8,466 nt of DNA from an uncultured Opitutia bacterium (GCA_903882335.1 CAIRWP010000315.1:1-8466); one strand, 5' to 3'. Shown: positions 1 through 7,088, counted from the stretch's first letter. A program made the numbers and translations. Notes: a model not told the origin generated them from the sequence alone.

Positions 1-971
1 GTGCGGAAGGCGGTGGCCTGGGCGGACTCGGCGCCGGCCTTGAGGATGCGGGCGAGCTCCTCGCGGTCCTTAATCAGCTCGTCGTAGCGCAGGCGGACCG
101 GGTCGAGGGTGGCGATGACGGCGTCGGCCACGCCCTTCTTAAAGTCGCCGTAGCCCTTGCCGGCGAACTCGGCCTCGAGGGCGGCGACGTCGCGGCCGGT
201 GCAGCCCGCCATGATCGTCAGGAGGTTGCGGATACCCGGCTTGTCGTCGGCGACGCGTACCTCGGCACCCGAGTCGGTGACGGACGACATGACCTTCTTG
301 CGGATCTCGTCGGGGCGGTCGGTGACGTAGACCGTGCCCGCCTGGTTGGGGTCCGACTTCGACATCTTGGCGGTCGGGTCCTGCAGGGACATGATGCGCG
401 AGCCGACCTTGGAGATGAAGGGCGCGGGAAGCTTGAAGGTTTCCGAGTAGCGGTGGTTGAACTTCTCGGCGAGGTCACGCGCGAGCTCCAGGTGCTGCTT
501 CTGGTCGTCGCCCACGGGCACGAGGTCGGCGTTGTAAAGCAGGATGTCCGCGGCCATGAGCACCGGGTAGAAGAGCAGGCCGGCGTCGACCGACTGCTGC
601 TTGCGGGACTTGTCCTTGAACTGGGTCATACGCTCCAGCTGCCCGAGCGGGCAGAGGCAGCCGAGGACCCAGGCCAGTTCGGTGTGGCCGAGCACGTGGG
701 ACTGGACGAAGAGCCGGCTCCGGGCCGGGTCCAGACCGCACGCGACATACTGGGCCAGGCAGGAATAGGTGTTCTCGCGGAGCTGGGCCGGCACGGTGGG
801 CACGGTGATCGCGTGCTGGTCCACGATCCCGAAATAGCACTCATGGTCGTCCTGCATCCGACCCCAGTTGAGGACCGCCCCGAGGTAATTACCCAGGTGG
901 AGACGGCCCGTCGGCTGGGCGCAGGTCAGGACCACGGGCTTGGCGGGCTTTTTATCGGTCGTTTCGCTCAT
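1..971 (-). CDS. trpS: Tryptophanyl-tRNA synthetase (C-terminus cut off by window edge)
   Basis: This cytoplasmic class I aminoacyl-tRNA synthetase joins tryptophan to tRNA-Trp using ATP. The visible 323 complete codons begin MSETTDKKPAKPVVLTCAQP. The HIGH-type motif is in PTGRLHLGNYLG (HLGN at residues 25-28). The TrpS-typical DLVPVGDDQKQHLELARD lies around 149-166, and the KMSKS loop, intact as KMSKS, is at 202-206. Bacterial TrpS is usually about 330-350 residues, so only a short C-terminal tail should lie beyond the left edge. The ATG at 971-969 is chosen because the preceding codons are not TrpS-like and the conserved core begins a few residues later. No Shine-Dalgarno sequence precedes it, only a GGA directly abutting the ATG. 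It is transcribed divergently from the MscS-family gene. I see no T-box or leader-peptide attenuator in the 118-base leader region. Family assignment is near certain. Confidence 0.97.
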   Translation of the reverse strand, partial: MSETTDKKPAKPVVLTCAQPTGRLHLGNYLGAVLNWGRMQDDHECYFGIVDQHAITVPTVPAQLRENTYSCLAQYVACGLDPARSRLFVQSHVLGHTELAWVLGCLCPLGQLERMTQFKDKSRKQQSVDAGLLFYPVLMAADILLYNADLVPVGDDQKQHLELARDLAEKFNHRYSETFKLPAPFISKVGSRIMSLQDPTAKMSKSDPNQAGTVYVTDRPDEIRKKVMSSVTDSGAEVRVADDKPGIRNLLTIMAGCTGRDVAALEAEFAGKGYGDFKKGVADAVIATLDPVRLRYDELIKDREELARILKAGAESAQATAFR

Positions 972-1035
972 TCCGGTTCGCCCAGCGTGGCGGGCGGCCG
1001 CCCGGGCATCAAGCGGATTGGGCGAGCGGTGACGC

Positions 1036-1064
1036 TTGAAATCGGGACCGCACCCGCCTACATA
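1036..1064 (+). promoter_or_regulatory. Candidate sigma-70-type promoter for the mscS-gld operon
   Basis: TTGAAA at 1036-1041 (five of six matches to TTGACA) is followed after exactly 17 bases by TACATA at 1059-1064. The second box is a poor -10, with three of six matches to TATAAT. It would start transcription near 1070, giving a leader of roughly 20 bases before the ATG at 1090. The -10 region reads CCTACATAGG, nearly an inverted repeat, so it looks AT-rich on both strands. No convincing -35 partner is present for the divergent trpS direction. This is the only reasonable promoter in the 118-base divergent gap, but the call rests on consensus matching alone. Confidence 0.4.
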
Positions 1065-1089
1065 GGTCGGCACCCATCTTTCCCTGCCC

Positions 1090-2166
1090 ATGCTCCTTGC
1101 CCAAGCCTCGCCCACCGCCTCCCCTGCCCTGAAGGTCACCGCCGCGCAGGAAGCCAACCTGATTCTCGGCGCCCTCGGCTGGATCGCCGCCGCCGTCCTC
1201 GCCGGCTGGATCGCCAAGCGCTTGCTGGGGTGGATCGCGACCAAGTTCGACGCCAGCCCGATCGCCCAGGCGACGGTCACGGCGGTCGGCAAGTCGCTGC
1301 AGGTCCTGATCCCGGCCTACACGGTCTTCTGGTTCAACCAGCTCAACCCGGGCCTGATTCCCGACACCTACGACAAAGGCGCGGCCATCGCCATCGAGCT
1401 GCTCCTCTCCCTGGCGCACACCACCACGGTCTTCCACCTGGTCTCGATCGCGATCGCCTGGGGGCAGAAGCTGGCCGACCAGACCGAGAACAAGCTCGAC
1501 GACGTGCTGGTCCCGATGATCTCGACCGTCATCAAGCTCGCCGTCGTGCTCGTCGGCGGCGTCAAGGCCATCTCGATCGTGGACGCCGATACCTCGAAAT
1601 CGATCCTCGGCCTGCTGGCGGCCGGCGGCATCGGTATCGCCTTCGCCTCCCAGGACACCCTGAAGAACATCTTCGGCGCGGTCATGCTCATCGTGGACCA
1701 GCCCTTCACCCTGGGCGACCTGATCAACACCGGCTCCCACGAGGGCCGCGTGGAATCGCTCGGCCTGCGCTCCACCATCCTGGTCCTCGTCGACGGCCAG
1801 CGCCTGGCCATCCCGAACAGCGACCTCGCCAACCGCCCGATCGTCAACATCACCCGTCGCGAGTTCATCCGCGCGCAGGACCTGGTACACCTGGAGGTCA
1901 ACACGCCGACCGAGAAGATTGAGGAGGCCCTCCGCATCATCCGCGAACTGGTGGCCAACCACGAGGGCTCCGACCCGCGCCACCCGCCGCTCGTGCACGT
2001 GCACGAGTTCGCCGACTGGGCGGTGAATATCCGCATCATGTACTGGTATTATCCGGCGTCCGCCGCCAAGCAGCTCGAGTTCAACCAAAAGCTCATCCTC
2101 GCAGTGTCCGCGCGCCTGCAGAAAGCCGGCATCCGCCTCGCCGCCCAGGGCACCCCCCAGAACTGA
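1090..2166 (+). CDS. MscS-family small-conductance mechanosensitive ion channel
   Basis: This 358-residue inner-membrane protein belongs to the MscS family, which opens under membrane tension to release solutes during osmotic downshock. Hydrophobic segments lie near residues 24-43, 66-86, 99-124 and 141-164. They are followed by the pore-lining TM3 region at about 170-202, where the Gly/Ala-rich GLLAAGGIGIAFASQDTLKN is diagnostic. The beta domain follows (QPFTLGDLI, then PNSDLANRPIVN at 242-253), and a mixed alpha/beta C-terminal vestibule ends the protein. It is longer than E. coli MscS (286) and closer to YnaI-type channels with two extra N-terminal helices. An in-frame TAG at 1063-1065 limits upstream extension, and the ATG at 1090 is the only standard start before the first helix. 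Residues 1-12 (MLLAQASPTASP) resemble the end of a signal peptide without its positive start. No Shine-Dalgarno sequence is present. The ABC ATPase gene starts only 7 bases after its stop, which suggests co-transcription. Confidence 0.93.
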   Translation: MLLAQASPTASPALKVTAAQEANLILGALGWIAAAVLAGWIAKRLLGWIATKFDASPIAQATVTAVGKSLQVLIPAYTVFWFNQLNPGLIPDTYDKGAAIAIELLLSLAHTTTVFHLVSIAIAWGQKLADQTENKLDDVLVPMISTVIKLAVVLVGGVKAISIVDADTSKSILGLLAAGGIGIAFASQDTLKNIFGAVMLIVDQPFTLGDLINTGSHEGRVESLGLRSTILVLVDGQRLAIPNSDLANRPIVNITRREFIRAQDLVHLEVNTPTEKIEEALRIIRELVANHEGSDPRHPPLVHVHEFADWAVNIRIMYWYYPASAAKQLEFNQKLILAVSARLQKAGIRLAAQGTPQN

Positions 2167-2173
2167 TTTCCCC

Positions 2174-2878
2174 ATGGCCCTCATCGAAGCGCGGAACCTC
2201 CGCAAGACCTACGGCGCCCTCCGCGCCGTCCACGACGTCTCCTTCGCCGTCGAGCGCGGCGAAGTGATCGCCTTCCTCGGACCCAACGGGGCGGGCAAGA
2301 CCACGACGATGAAGCTCCTCAGCGGTTACCTCCGGGCCGACGCCGGCACCGCGAGCATCGCGGGTCACGACGTGGCCGCGGCCCCCATCGAGGCCAAGCG
2401 CCACCTCGGCTACTCGCCGGAAGGCGCGCCCGCCTACGGCGAGATGACCGTGCGCGAGTTCCTCCGCTTCGCGGCCGACCTCCGCGGCCTCGCCGAGCCG
2501 GCCGAGCGCGTGCGCGCGACGCTCGACCTCTGCCGCCTGACCGACGTCGCGGCGCAGAACATCGACACCCTTTCCAAGGGCTACCGGATGCGCGTGGGCT
2601 TCGCCCAGGCAGTGATCCACGACCCGGCCGCCCTGATCCTCGACGAACCGACGGACGGCCTCGACCCGAACCAGAAACACGAGGTCCGCCGCATCCTCAA
2701 GGAGATGGCCAGCCGCAAGGCCGTCATCGTCTCGACCCACCTCCTCGAGGAGGTCGGCGAGCTCTGCACCCGCGTCATCGTCATCGCCAAGGGCGAGCTG
2801 CGCTGCGACGAGCCGCGCGACCGCTTCCTCGCGCGTGGCGCCGACCTCAACCAGGTGTTCCGCAGCCTCACCGCCTAA
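2174..2878 (+). CDS. ABC transporter ATP-binding protein, GldA-like
   Basis: This 234-residue cytoplasmic ATPase should drive the ABC-2-type permease encoded next. The Walker A motif is GPNGAGKT (36-43). The ABC signature is LSKGYRMRVGFAQA (133-146), Walker B is ALILDE (153-158), the D-loop is GLDP (162-165) and the switch histidine is H189 in STHLLEEV. The signature LSKGY in place of LSGGQ, and a glutamate in the Q-loop region (GYSPEGAPAYGEM, 79-91), match what I recall of GldA from gliding Bacteroidetes (GYLPE and LSKGYRQRVG). These features are therefore family traits rather than damage. Its length is normal. The start ATG follows a pyrimidine stretch (TTTCCCC) with no Shine-Dalgarno sequence. 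It begins 7 bases after the mscS stop and ends 11 bases before the permease. GldA homologues occur in many non-gliding bacteria, so gliding cannot be inferred. The substrate is unknown. Confidence 0.95.
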   Translation: MALIEARNLRKTYGALRAVHDVSFAVERGEVIAFLGPNGAGKTTTMKLLSGYLRADAGTASIAGHDVAAAPIEAKRHLGYSPEGAPAYGEMTVREFLRFAADLRGLAEPAERVRATLDLCRLTDVAAQNIDTLSKGYRMRVGFAQAVIHDPAALILDEPTDGLDPNQKHEVRRILKEMASRKAVIVSTHLLEEVGELCTRVIVIAKGELRCDEPRDRFLARGADLNQVFRSLTA

Positions 2879-2889
2879 GCCCTCTCCCC

Positions 2890-3660
2890 ATGTCCTCCCC
2901 CGCCGAAGCCACCCCCTCCGCCCGCCCCGCCGGTCGCGCCGCGTTCGTCGCCATCGTGCGTCGCGAATTCGCCGGCTACTTCCGGACGCCGCTGGCCTAC
3001 GTCTTCCTCGCCGTCTTCAACGCCTTCGCCATGTCGCTCGCGTTCTTCGTGGGCAACCTGTACGAGGCCGGCACCGCCAACCTCGACCGCTTCTTCCTCT
3101 ACCATCCTTGGCTGTGGGCGTTCCTCGCCCCGGCGGCCGGCGCCCGCCTCTGGGCCGAGGAACGCCGCCAAGGCACGCTCGAACTGCTGCTGACGTGGCC
3201 GGTCACCGTCTGGCAGGCCGCGCTCGGCAAGTTCCTCGCCGCCTGGCTCTTCCTGGCCTGCGCGCTGTTCGTCACGTTGCCCATCGCCTTCACCGTCGGC
3301 TACCTCGGCCGCCCGGACTGGGGCGTGATCGCCTGCGGTTACGTCGGCTCGCTGCTCTGCGCCGGCGCGTGCCTCGGCCTGGCGGCCCTCGCCTCGGCCG
3401 TGACGCGCAGCCAGGTCATCGCCTTCGTCACGGGCTTCCTCGCCTGCTTCGTCCTGGTGCTCCTTGGTTACGGCGTCTTCGATGGCCTGCTCGTCGGCGT
3501 CCTGTCCGACGAGACGGTCGACGCCGTCCGCCGGCTCGGCCTGTGGCGCAACCTCGAGCCCTTCACGCTGGGGATCTTCGACGTCCCGGCCGCCGGCTAT
3601 TTCCTATCGCTGGCCTTCGCCGGCCTCGGCCTGAGCACCCTCGTCGTCGACCGCCGCTGA
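2890..3660 (+). CDS. ABC-2-type transporter permease, GldF-like
   Basis: This 256-residue polytopic inner-membrane protein is the likely membrane partner of the GldA-like ATPase. A hydrophilic Ala/Pro-rich N-terminus (1-20) precedes the amphipathic AIVRREFAGYFRTPLAYVF segment (21-39), typical of this permease class. About six membrane segments follow, near 35-55, 74-86, 110-138, 146-170, 176-200 and 232-252. After the second comes the conserved loop WAEERRQGTLELLLTWP (88-104), which is characteristic of GldF/ABC-2 permeases. Length and motif order fit the family. The gene lies 11 bases after the ATPase stop and 19 bases before the GldG-like gene. Its ATG follows CCCTCTCCCC, with no Shine-Dalgarno sequence. 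The transported substrate cannot be read from the sequence. It may be a lipid, a peptide or another envelope component, or the complex may work mechanically rather than as a classical transporter. Confidence 0.92.
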   Translation: MSSPAEATPSARPAGRAAFVAIVRREFAGYFRTPLAYVFLAVFNAFAMSLAFFVGNLYEAGTANLDRFFLYHPWLWAFLAPAAGARLWAEERRQGTLELLLTWPVTVWQAALGKFLAAWLFLACALFVTLPIAFTVGYLGRPDWGVIACGYVGSLLCAGACLGLAALASAVTRSQVIAFVTGFLACFVLVLLGYGVFDGLLVGVLSDETVDAVRRLGLWRNLEPFTLGIFDVPAAGYFLSLAFAGLGLSTLVVDRR

Positions 3661-3679
3661 ACCCCCGCCGCCTTCCGCC

Positions 3680-5581
3680 ATGTCCCGCTCCCAAGCCCTG
3701 CTCGCCGCCCTCGCCCTCGTGGCCGCGGCGTTCTTCGCGAACCTCCTCCTCACCCTCTTCGGCGGCCGCGTCGACCTCACCGAGGACCGCACGTTCACCC
3801 TGTCCCCCGCCTCGCGCCGCCTCGTCGGCAAGCTCGACGAGCCGGTGAAGCTCGAGCTCTTCGTCAGCCGGACCGACGTCAAGCTGGGGGCCTACCGCGA
3901 GAGCTACGCCCGCCGCGTGGAGACCTTGCTGCGCCAGTACGTCGCGGCCTCGGGCGGCAAACTCCGCCTGATCATCACCGACCCGAAGCCCGACACGAAG
4001 GATGAGCAGCGGGCCCAACGTCATGGCCTCAACGGGATCCGCACGCCGCAGGGCACGGGCTACCTCGGCCTCACCGCCCAGCAGGCCGACACCGTGAAGG
4101 GGATCGGCTACCTCGACCCGATGCGCGAGAAGTTCCTCGAGTACGACCTGTCGAAACTGGTCGCCTCCGTGACGCGGCTCGAACGCCCGAAGCTCGCCCT
4201 GATCAACACGCTCAACATCTCGAACGAGGTGCCGCCCGGCCAGGACCAGCAGGCCGGACCGGCCGACGTGCTGCTCGCTGAGCTCGGTCAGACCTTCCAG
4301 GTCGTGACCTTGAGCAACCAAGCGACCGAGCTGCCGGCCGGCGTCGCGGTCGTCGTGCTCCTGCACCCGCACCACCTCGCCGACAAGCTCGCCTACGCGG
4401 TCGACCAGTTCCTGCTCGGCGGCGGCCAGGTGTTCGCGGCGGTCGACCCGCTCTCCCGCTTCCAGAAGTTCCAGCAGGGCGGCATGCCCTTCATGATGGC
4501 CCCGATGGCGATGGGCGCCTCCAGCGACGCCGCCCTCCTGCGCGGCTGGGGCGTCAACGTGGAGCTCGACGCCGTCACCGGCGACCTGAACCGCAACCTG
4601 CCGATTCGCGGCGCCCGCGGCGAGCCGGTGCAATACCCGCCGGCGATTGCCGTCGGACCCGACGCCCTCAACCCCGGCTCCCCGCTGACGAGCGAGCTGC
4701 ATGAGCTCCAGCTGATGGAGGCCGGCGCCGTCTCCCTGATCTCGGGCGCCGAGAAAGGCCTCCGCTTCGAACCGCTGATCACGCTCCAAGGCCCCGCCGT
4801 CGGCGCGATCACCACCACCGCGGCCAACGCCGGCCCCTTCGAGAAGGTCTCCCTCGCCTTCCGCGCCGACGGCAAGCCCCGCGTGGTCGCGGCGCTCGCG
4901 AGCGGCTCCTTCACCTCCGCCTTCCCCAAGGGCGCGCCGGCCGAGGAAACCAAGCCGGCCGACGGCAAGCCCGCCGCGCCCGCCGCGCCGAAGGCGCCCG
5001 CGAACCCGCACCTGGCGGTCTCGGCCAAGCCCGGGCGCCTGCTCGTGGTCGCCGACGCCGACTTCCTGCTCGACCCGTTCTCGGTGCGCCAGCGCCAGGC
5101 GGGCGGCCAGACCGTCGCCGAACCGGCGAACGACAACCTGGCCTTCGTGCTTAACTCCGTCGAGGCCCTCGTCGGCAACGACGACCTCGGCTCGCTCCGG
5201 ACCAAGGGCACCGCGTTGCGCCCGTTCAAGGTCGTCGAAGACCTCAACCGCAAGGCGCAGATCGACTACCAGGCCAAGCTCGACGAGATCGAGAAGCAGC
5301 TGGAGGCCGCCAACGGCCGCATCGCCGAGCTGGGCCGCAGCCAGGGCGGCGACCTCTCCAAAGGCCTGATCGTGACCCCCGAGATCCAGCGCGAACTCGA
5401 GAAGGCGCAGAAGCAGGCCGAGAAGTTCATGGATGACCGCCGCGAGATCCGCCGCCAAGCCACCGAGGAGGTCACCTCGCTCGGCCGCCGCCTGCAGCTC
5501 CTCAACCTGCTGGCCGGCCCCTTGCTGGCCGCCCTCGTGGGCCTGGCCTACTTCCTCCTCCGCCGCCGTTCGTCCAACTAA
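3680..5581 (+). CDS. GldG-like ABC transporter auxiliary protein
   Basis: This 633-residue membrane-anchored protein belongs to the GldG / ABC-type auxiliary family that partners with GldA- and GldF-like proteins. An N-terminal membrane segment (about 5-27) is followed by VDLTEDRTFTLSPASRRLV (31-49), the hallmark opening of the family. Next comes a large domain, presumably extracytoplasmic, with a glutamine-amidotransferase-like fold pattern: LALINT (172-177), VAVVVLLHPHHL (222-233) and FLLGGGQVFAAVDP (244-257). A low-complexity Ala/Pro/Lys linker occupies about 417-444, before GRLLVVADADFLLDP (452-466) and NDNLAFVLNSVEAL (484-497). A predicted coiled coil (about 525-605, rich in Glu, Lys, Gln and Arg) leads into a C-terminal membrane segment (610-627) ending RRRSSN. 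Both ends are therefore anchored. It starts 19 bases after the permease, and DUF4340 follows after 3 bases. No catalytic residues are recognisable, and a structural or ligand-binding role is inferred. Confidence 0.9.
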   Translation: MSRSQALLAALALVAAAFFANLLLTLFGGRVDLTEDRTFTLSPASRRLVGKLDEPVKLELFVSRTDVKLGAYRESYARRVETLLRQYVAASGGKLRLIITDPKPDTKDEQRAQRHGLNGIRTPQGTGYLGLTAQQADTVKGIGYLDPMREKFLEYDLSKLVASVTRLERPKLALINTLNISNEVPPGQDQQAGPADVLLAELGQTFQVVTLSNQATELPAGVAVVVLLHPHHLADKLAYAVDQFLLGGGQVFAAVDPLSRFQKFQQGGMPFMMAPMAMGASSDAALLRGWGVNVELDAVTGDLNRNLPIRGARGEPVQYPPAIAVGPDALNPGSPLTSELHELQLMEAGAVSLISGAEKGLRFEPLITLQGPAVGAITTTAANAGPFEKVSLAFRADGKPRVVAALASGSFTSAFPKGAPAEETKPADGKPAAPAAPKAPANPHLAVSAKPGRLLVVADADFLLDPFSVRQRQAGGQTVAEPANDNLAFVLNSVEALVGNDDLGSLRTKGTALRPFKVVEDLNRKAQIDYQAKLDEIEKQLEAANGRIAELGRSQGGDLSKGLIVTPEIQRELEKAQKQAEKFMDDRREIRRQATEEVTSLGRRLQLLNLLAGPLLAALVGLAYFLLRRRSSN

Positions 5582-5584
5582 GCC

Positions 5585-6634
5585 ATGCGCCCGACCAAGC
5601 TCCTCCTCTTCGCCCTCGCCCTGGGCGCCGCCGCGCTCGTCTCCCTGCAGCTCCGCCGGACGGACGACGCCACCGCCGAGACGAAGACCGCCCTGGTGCC
5701 GACCGCGGTGCTCGACGGCGCCCGCGCCTTCACCATCACCCTCAAGCCGACCGGCAAAGCCGTCACCGTGGAGAAAGGCGCGGACGGCGTCTGGACGGTC
5801 AAGGAGAAGCACGGCCTCCCGGCAGACCTGGAGAACCGGCTCGTGCCGCTCTTCCGTGCGCTGCAGAAGGCCGAGAACTTCGGCGTGCTGACGGCCAACC
5901 CGAAGCGCATCGAGAAACTCAACCTCGACTCCGCGCTGCGCCTGACGGCCGCCGACGGCAAGGTCACCGAGCTCACCTTCGGCAAGACGACCGATGACGG
6001 GCTCGGTGCCGCGGCGACCGTGGCCGACGGCCAGAGCGGCACGCAGGCCGTGCGCACCAGCTTCACGGGCTTCCTCGAGGCGGACCCGGTCAACTGGTTC
6101 GATCCGGTCCTCTTCACCGCCAAGGGCGAGGAGCTGCGCGCGCTGACGTTCACCTGGCCGGACGGGACGCAGACGTTCGCCCGCGCCGAGAAGGGTAAGC
6201 CGTTCGCCGGCAAGGAAGGCGCCGTGCTGGAGGAGATGAGCAACGTGCTCATGACCCTGCGCGCCAACGACGCCGTCGCCAAGGGCGACAAGGACGCGGC
6301 CGCCGCCTTCGCCAAGCCGTGGTCGATCCAACTGGAGCTCTTCGACGGCGCCAAGGTCACGCTGACCCTCGCGAAGACGGCCGCGACCGGCCCGAACGAG
6401 AGCCCGAAGCTCTGGATGCGCGTCGCGCACTCCGACCCCAAGCATAAGGCCAACGGGATGACGGCGAAGGCCGAGTTCATCGCCCCGCCCTGGCTCGCCG
6501 AGCAGCTGCCGGCCACGCTGGCCGACTTCCGCAAAGCCGTCGAACCGCCGCCCGCGGGACCGGCCCCCGGCGCCGGCCCCACCTTTAACATCCCCGGGCT
6601 GGGCCCGGTTTCGGCGCCGCCCGGCCTCAAATAA
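5585..6634 (+). CDS. DUF4340 domain-containing protein, single-pass membrane-anchored
   Basis: This 349-residue protein has one N-terminal membrane anchor (about 5-22) preceded by Arg and Lys and followed by RRTDD, which suggests the rest faces the periplasm. The body consists of repeated beta-rich modules: VWTVKEKHGLPAD (69-81), a helix with LVPLFRALQKAENFGVLT (86-103), then LNLDSALRLTAADGKVTELTFGK (split around 112-134). The pattern recurs from about 187 to 263 (LTFTWPDG, WSIQLELFDG). This matches DUF4340 proteins, which regularly follow GldG-like genes in ABC clusters of many Gram-negative bacteria. The C-terminal 30 residues are a Pro/Gly/Ala-rich tail, probably disordered. The gene begins 3 bases after the GldG-like stop (TAA GCC ATG), with no Shine-Dalgarno sequence, so translational coupling is likely. 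It is the last gene of the operon before the terminator at 6649. The biochemical role of the family is unknown. It probably acts with the ABC complex in the envelope. Confidence 0.86.
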   Translation: MRPTKLLLFALALGAAALVSLQLRRTDDATAETKTALVPTAVLDGARAFTITLKPTGKAVTVEKGADGVWTVKEKHGLPADLENRLVPLFRALQKAENFGVLTANPKRIEKLNLDSALRLTAADGKVTELTFGKTTDDGLGAAATVADGQSGTQAVRTSFTGFLEADPVNWFDPVLFTAKGEELRALTFTWPDGTQTFARAEKGKPFAGKEGAVLEEMSNVLMTLRANDAVAKGDKDAAAAFAKPWSIQLELFDGAKVTLTLAKTAATGPNESPKLWMRVAHSDPKHKANGMTAKAEFIAPPWLAEQLPATLADFRKAVEPPPAGPAPGAGPTFNIPGLGPVSAPPGLK

Positions 6635-6648
6635 CCCACCCGGCCAGC

Positions 6649-6681
6649 AAAAGCCCTTGCCTCCCGGGGCGAGGGCTTTTT
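6649..6681 (+). terminator. Intrinsic terminator ending the mscS-gld operon
   Basis: The arm AAAAGCCCTTGC (6649-6660) pairs with GCGAGGGCTTTT (6669-6680) across an 8-base loop. This gives a 12-pair stem with one T.G wobble (6658/6671). The descending strand ends in five T residues (6677-6681). It lies 14 bases after the DUF4340 stop and ends 14 bases before the nuoA ATG. The leading A-run means it could also act on minus-strand transcripts. It looks like a textbook terminator, but its closeness to nuoA raises the possibility of partial readthrough. Confidence 0.85.
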
Positions 6682-6695
6682 CGTGTCCGTCTCCG

Positions 6696-7088
6696 ATGGT
6701 CCTCGCCGAAACCCAGTCCCTCTCGACCTACCTGCCGGTCCTCGTGCAGGTCGCCCTCGGTCTCGCGATCCCGGCCGGTATCCTCGCCGCCAGCCACCTC
6801 TTCGGTCAGCGCGCCAAGGGCAACTACATCAAGGACAAGGCCTACGAGTGCGGTCTCCCGATGGAGGGTAAGCCCCACCCGAAATTCGCCGTGAAGTTCT
6901 ACCTCACCGCGATGCTCTTCATCCTCTTCGACATCGAGGTGGTCTTCCTCGTGCCGTGGGCGCTGGTGTACCGCGAGTTCCTCGCGGCGGGCATCGCCAT
7001 CACGGCGGCGACCGCCGTCTTCCTCGGCGTGCTCGTGCTCGGCCTCGTCTACGAGTTCAAGCGCGGCGCGCTGGACTGGGAAAAGTAA
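6696..7088 (+). CDS. nuoA: NADH-quinone oxidoreductase subunit A (complex I, NuoA)
   Basis: This 130-residue membrane subunit of respiratory complex I corresponds to mitochondrial ND3. It sits at the junction of the peripheral and membrane arms near the quinone site. Three membrane helices are visible, near 11-34, 64-90 and 97-119. The loop after helix 1 has YECGLP (50-55), whose cysteine corresponds to the conformation-sensitive Cys of ND3. Helix 2 carries the signature FYLTAMLFILFDIEVVFLVPW (split around 68-88) with conserved D79 and E81. The C-terminus YEFKRGALDWEK is typical. The ATG at 6696 is preferred over an in-frame TTG at 6657, because the TTG lies within the terminator stem and would add 13 non-homologous residues. 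No Shine-Dalgarno sequence is present. The neighbour downstream is not nuoB, so in this window it stands apart from the other complex I genes. Length is normal and nothing appears broken. Confidence 0.95.
   Translation: MVLAETQSLSTYLPVLVQVALGLAIPAGILAASHLFGQRAKGNYIKDKAYECGLPMEGKPHPKFAVKFYLTAMLFILFDIEVVFLVPWALVYREFLAAGIAITAATAVFLGVLVLGLVYEFKRGALDWEK

Noticed and set aside
991..1004. Perfect 14-base palindrome CGGGCGGCCGCCCG upstream of trpS
   Set aside because: As a hairpin it has only a 5-pair stem. Short GC palindromes are expected by chance in such GC-rich DNA, and no second copy or known operator is evident.
453..1922. 489-codon plus-strand open frame overlapping trpS and mscS
   Set aside because: It is antisense to conserved TrpS sequence and out of frame with MscS. 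The latter half is Arg/Pro/His-rich, typical of a frame shadow.
1009..2205. 398-codon minus-strand open frame across mscS
   Set aside because: It is antisense to a well-supported MscS gene and has low-complexity Asp/Gly/Arg/Val composition with no recognisable motif.
2174..2878. Degenerate ABC signature (LSKGY) and glutamate in the Q-loop as signs of an inactive ATPase
   Set aside because: Both features are typical of GldA-type ATPases, while Walker A, Walker B and the switch histidine are intact.
2835..3848. 337-codon plus-strand open frame over the permease
   Set aside because: It is extremely Arg/Pro-rich and is the +1 shadow of the ABC-2 permease, whose own frame shows membrane segments and the EERRQGTLELLL motif.
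3563..6445. 960-codon open frame on the minus strand, antisense to the GldG-like and DUF4340 genes
   Set aside because: Its translation is a Gly/Arg/Ala/Val/Glu-rich composition without domains, as expected for an antisense shadow of GC-rich codons. The plus-strand genes beneath it have clear family motifs throughout.
6594..6608. Hairpin CCGGGC-TGG-GCCCGG followed by TTT near the end of DUF4340
   Set aside because: It is a short stem within coding sequence with only three T residues after it. The much stronger terminator 40 bases downstream explains the operon end.
6657..6695. Extended nuoA start at TTG 6657
   Set aside because: The TTG lies inside the terminator stem and the added 13 residues do not resemble NuoA N-termini. 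The ATG at 6696 gives a normal 130-residue protein.
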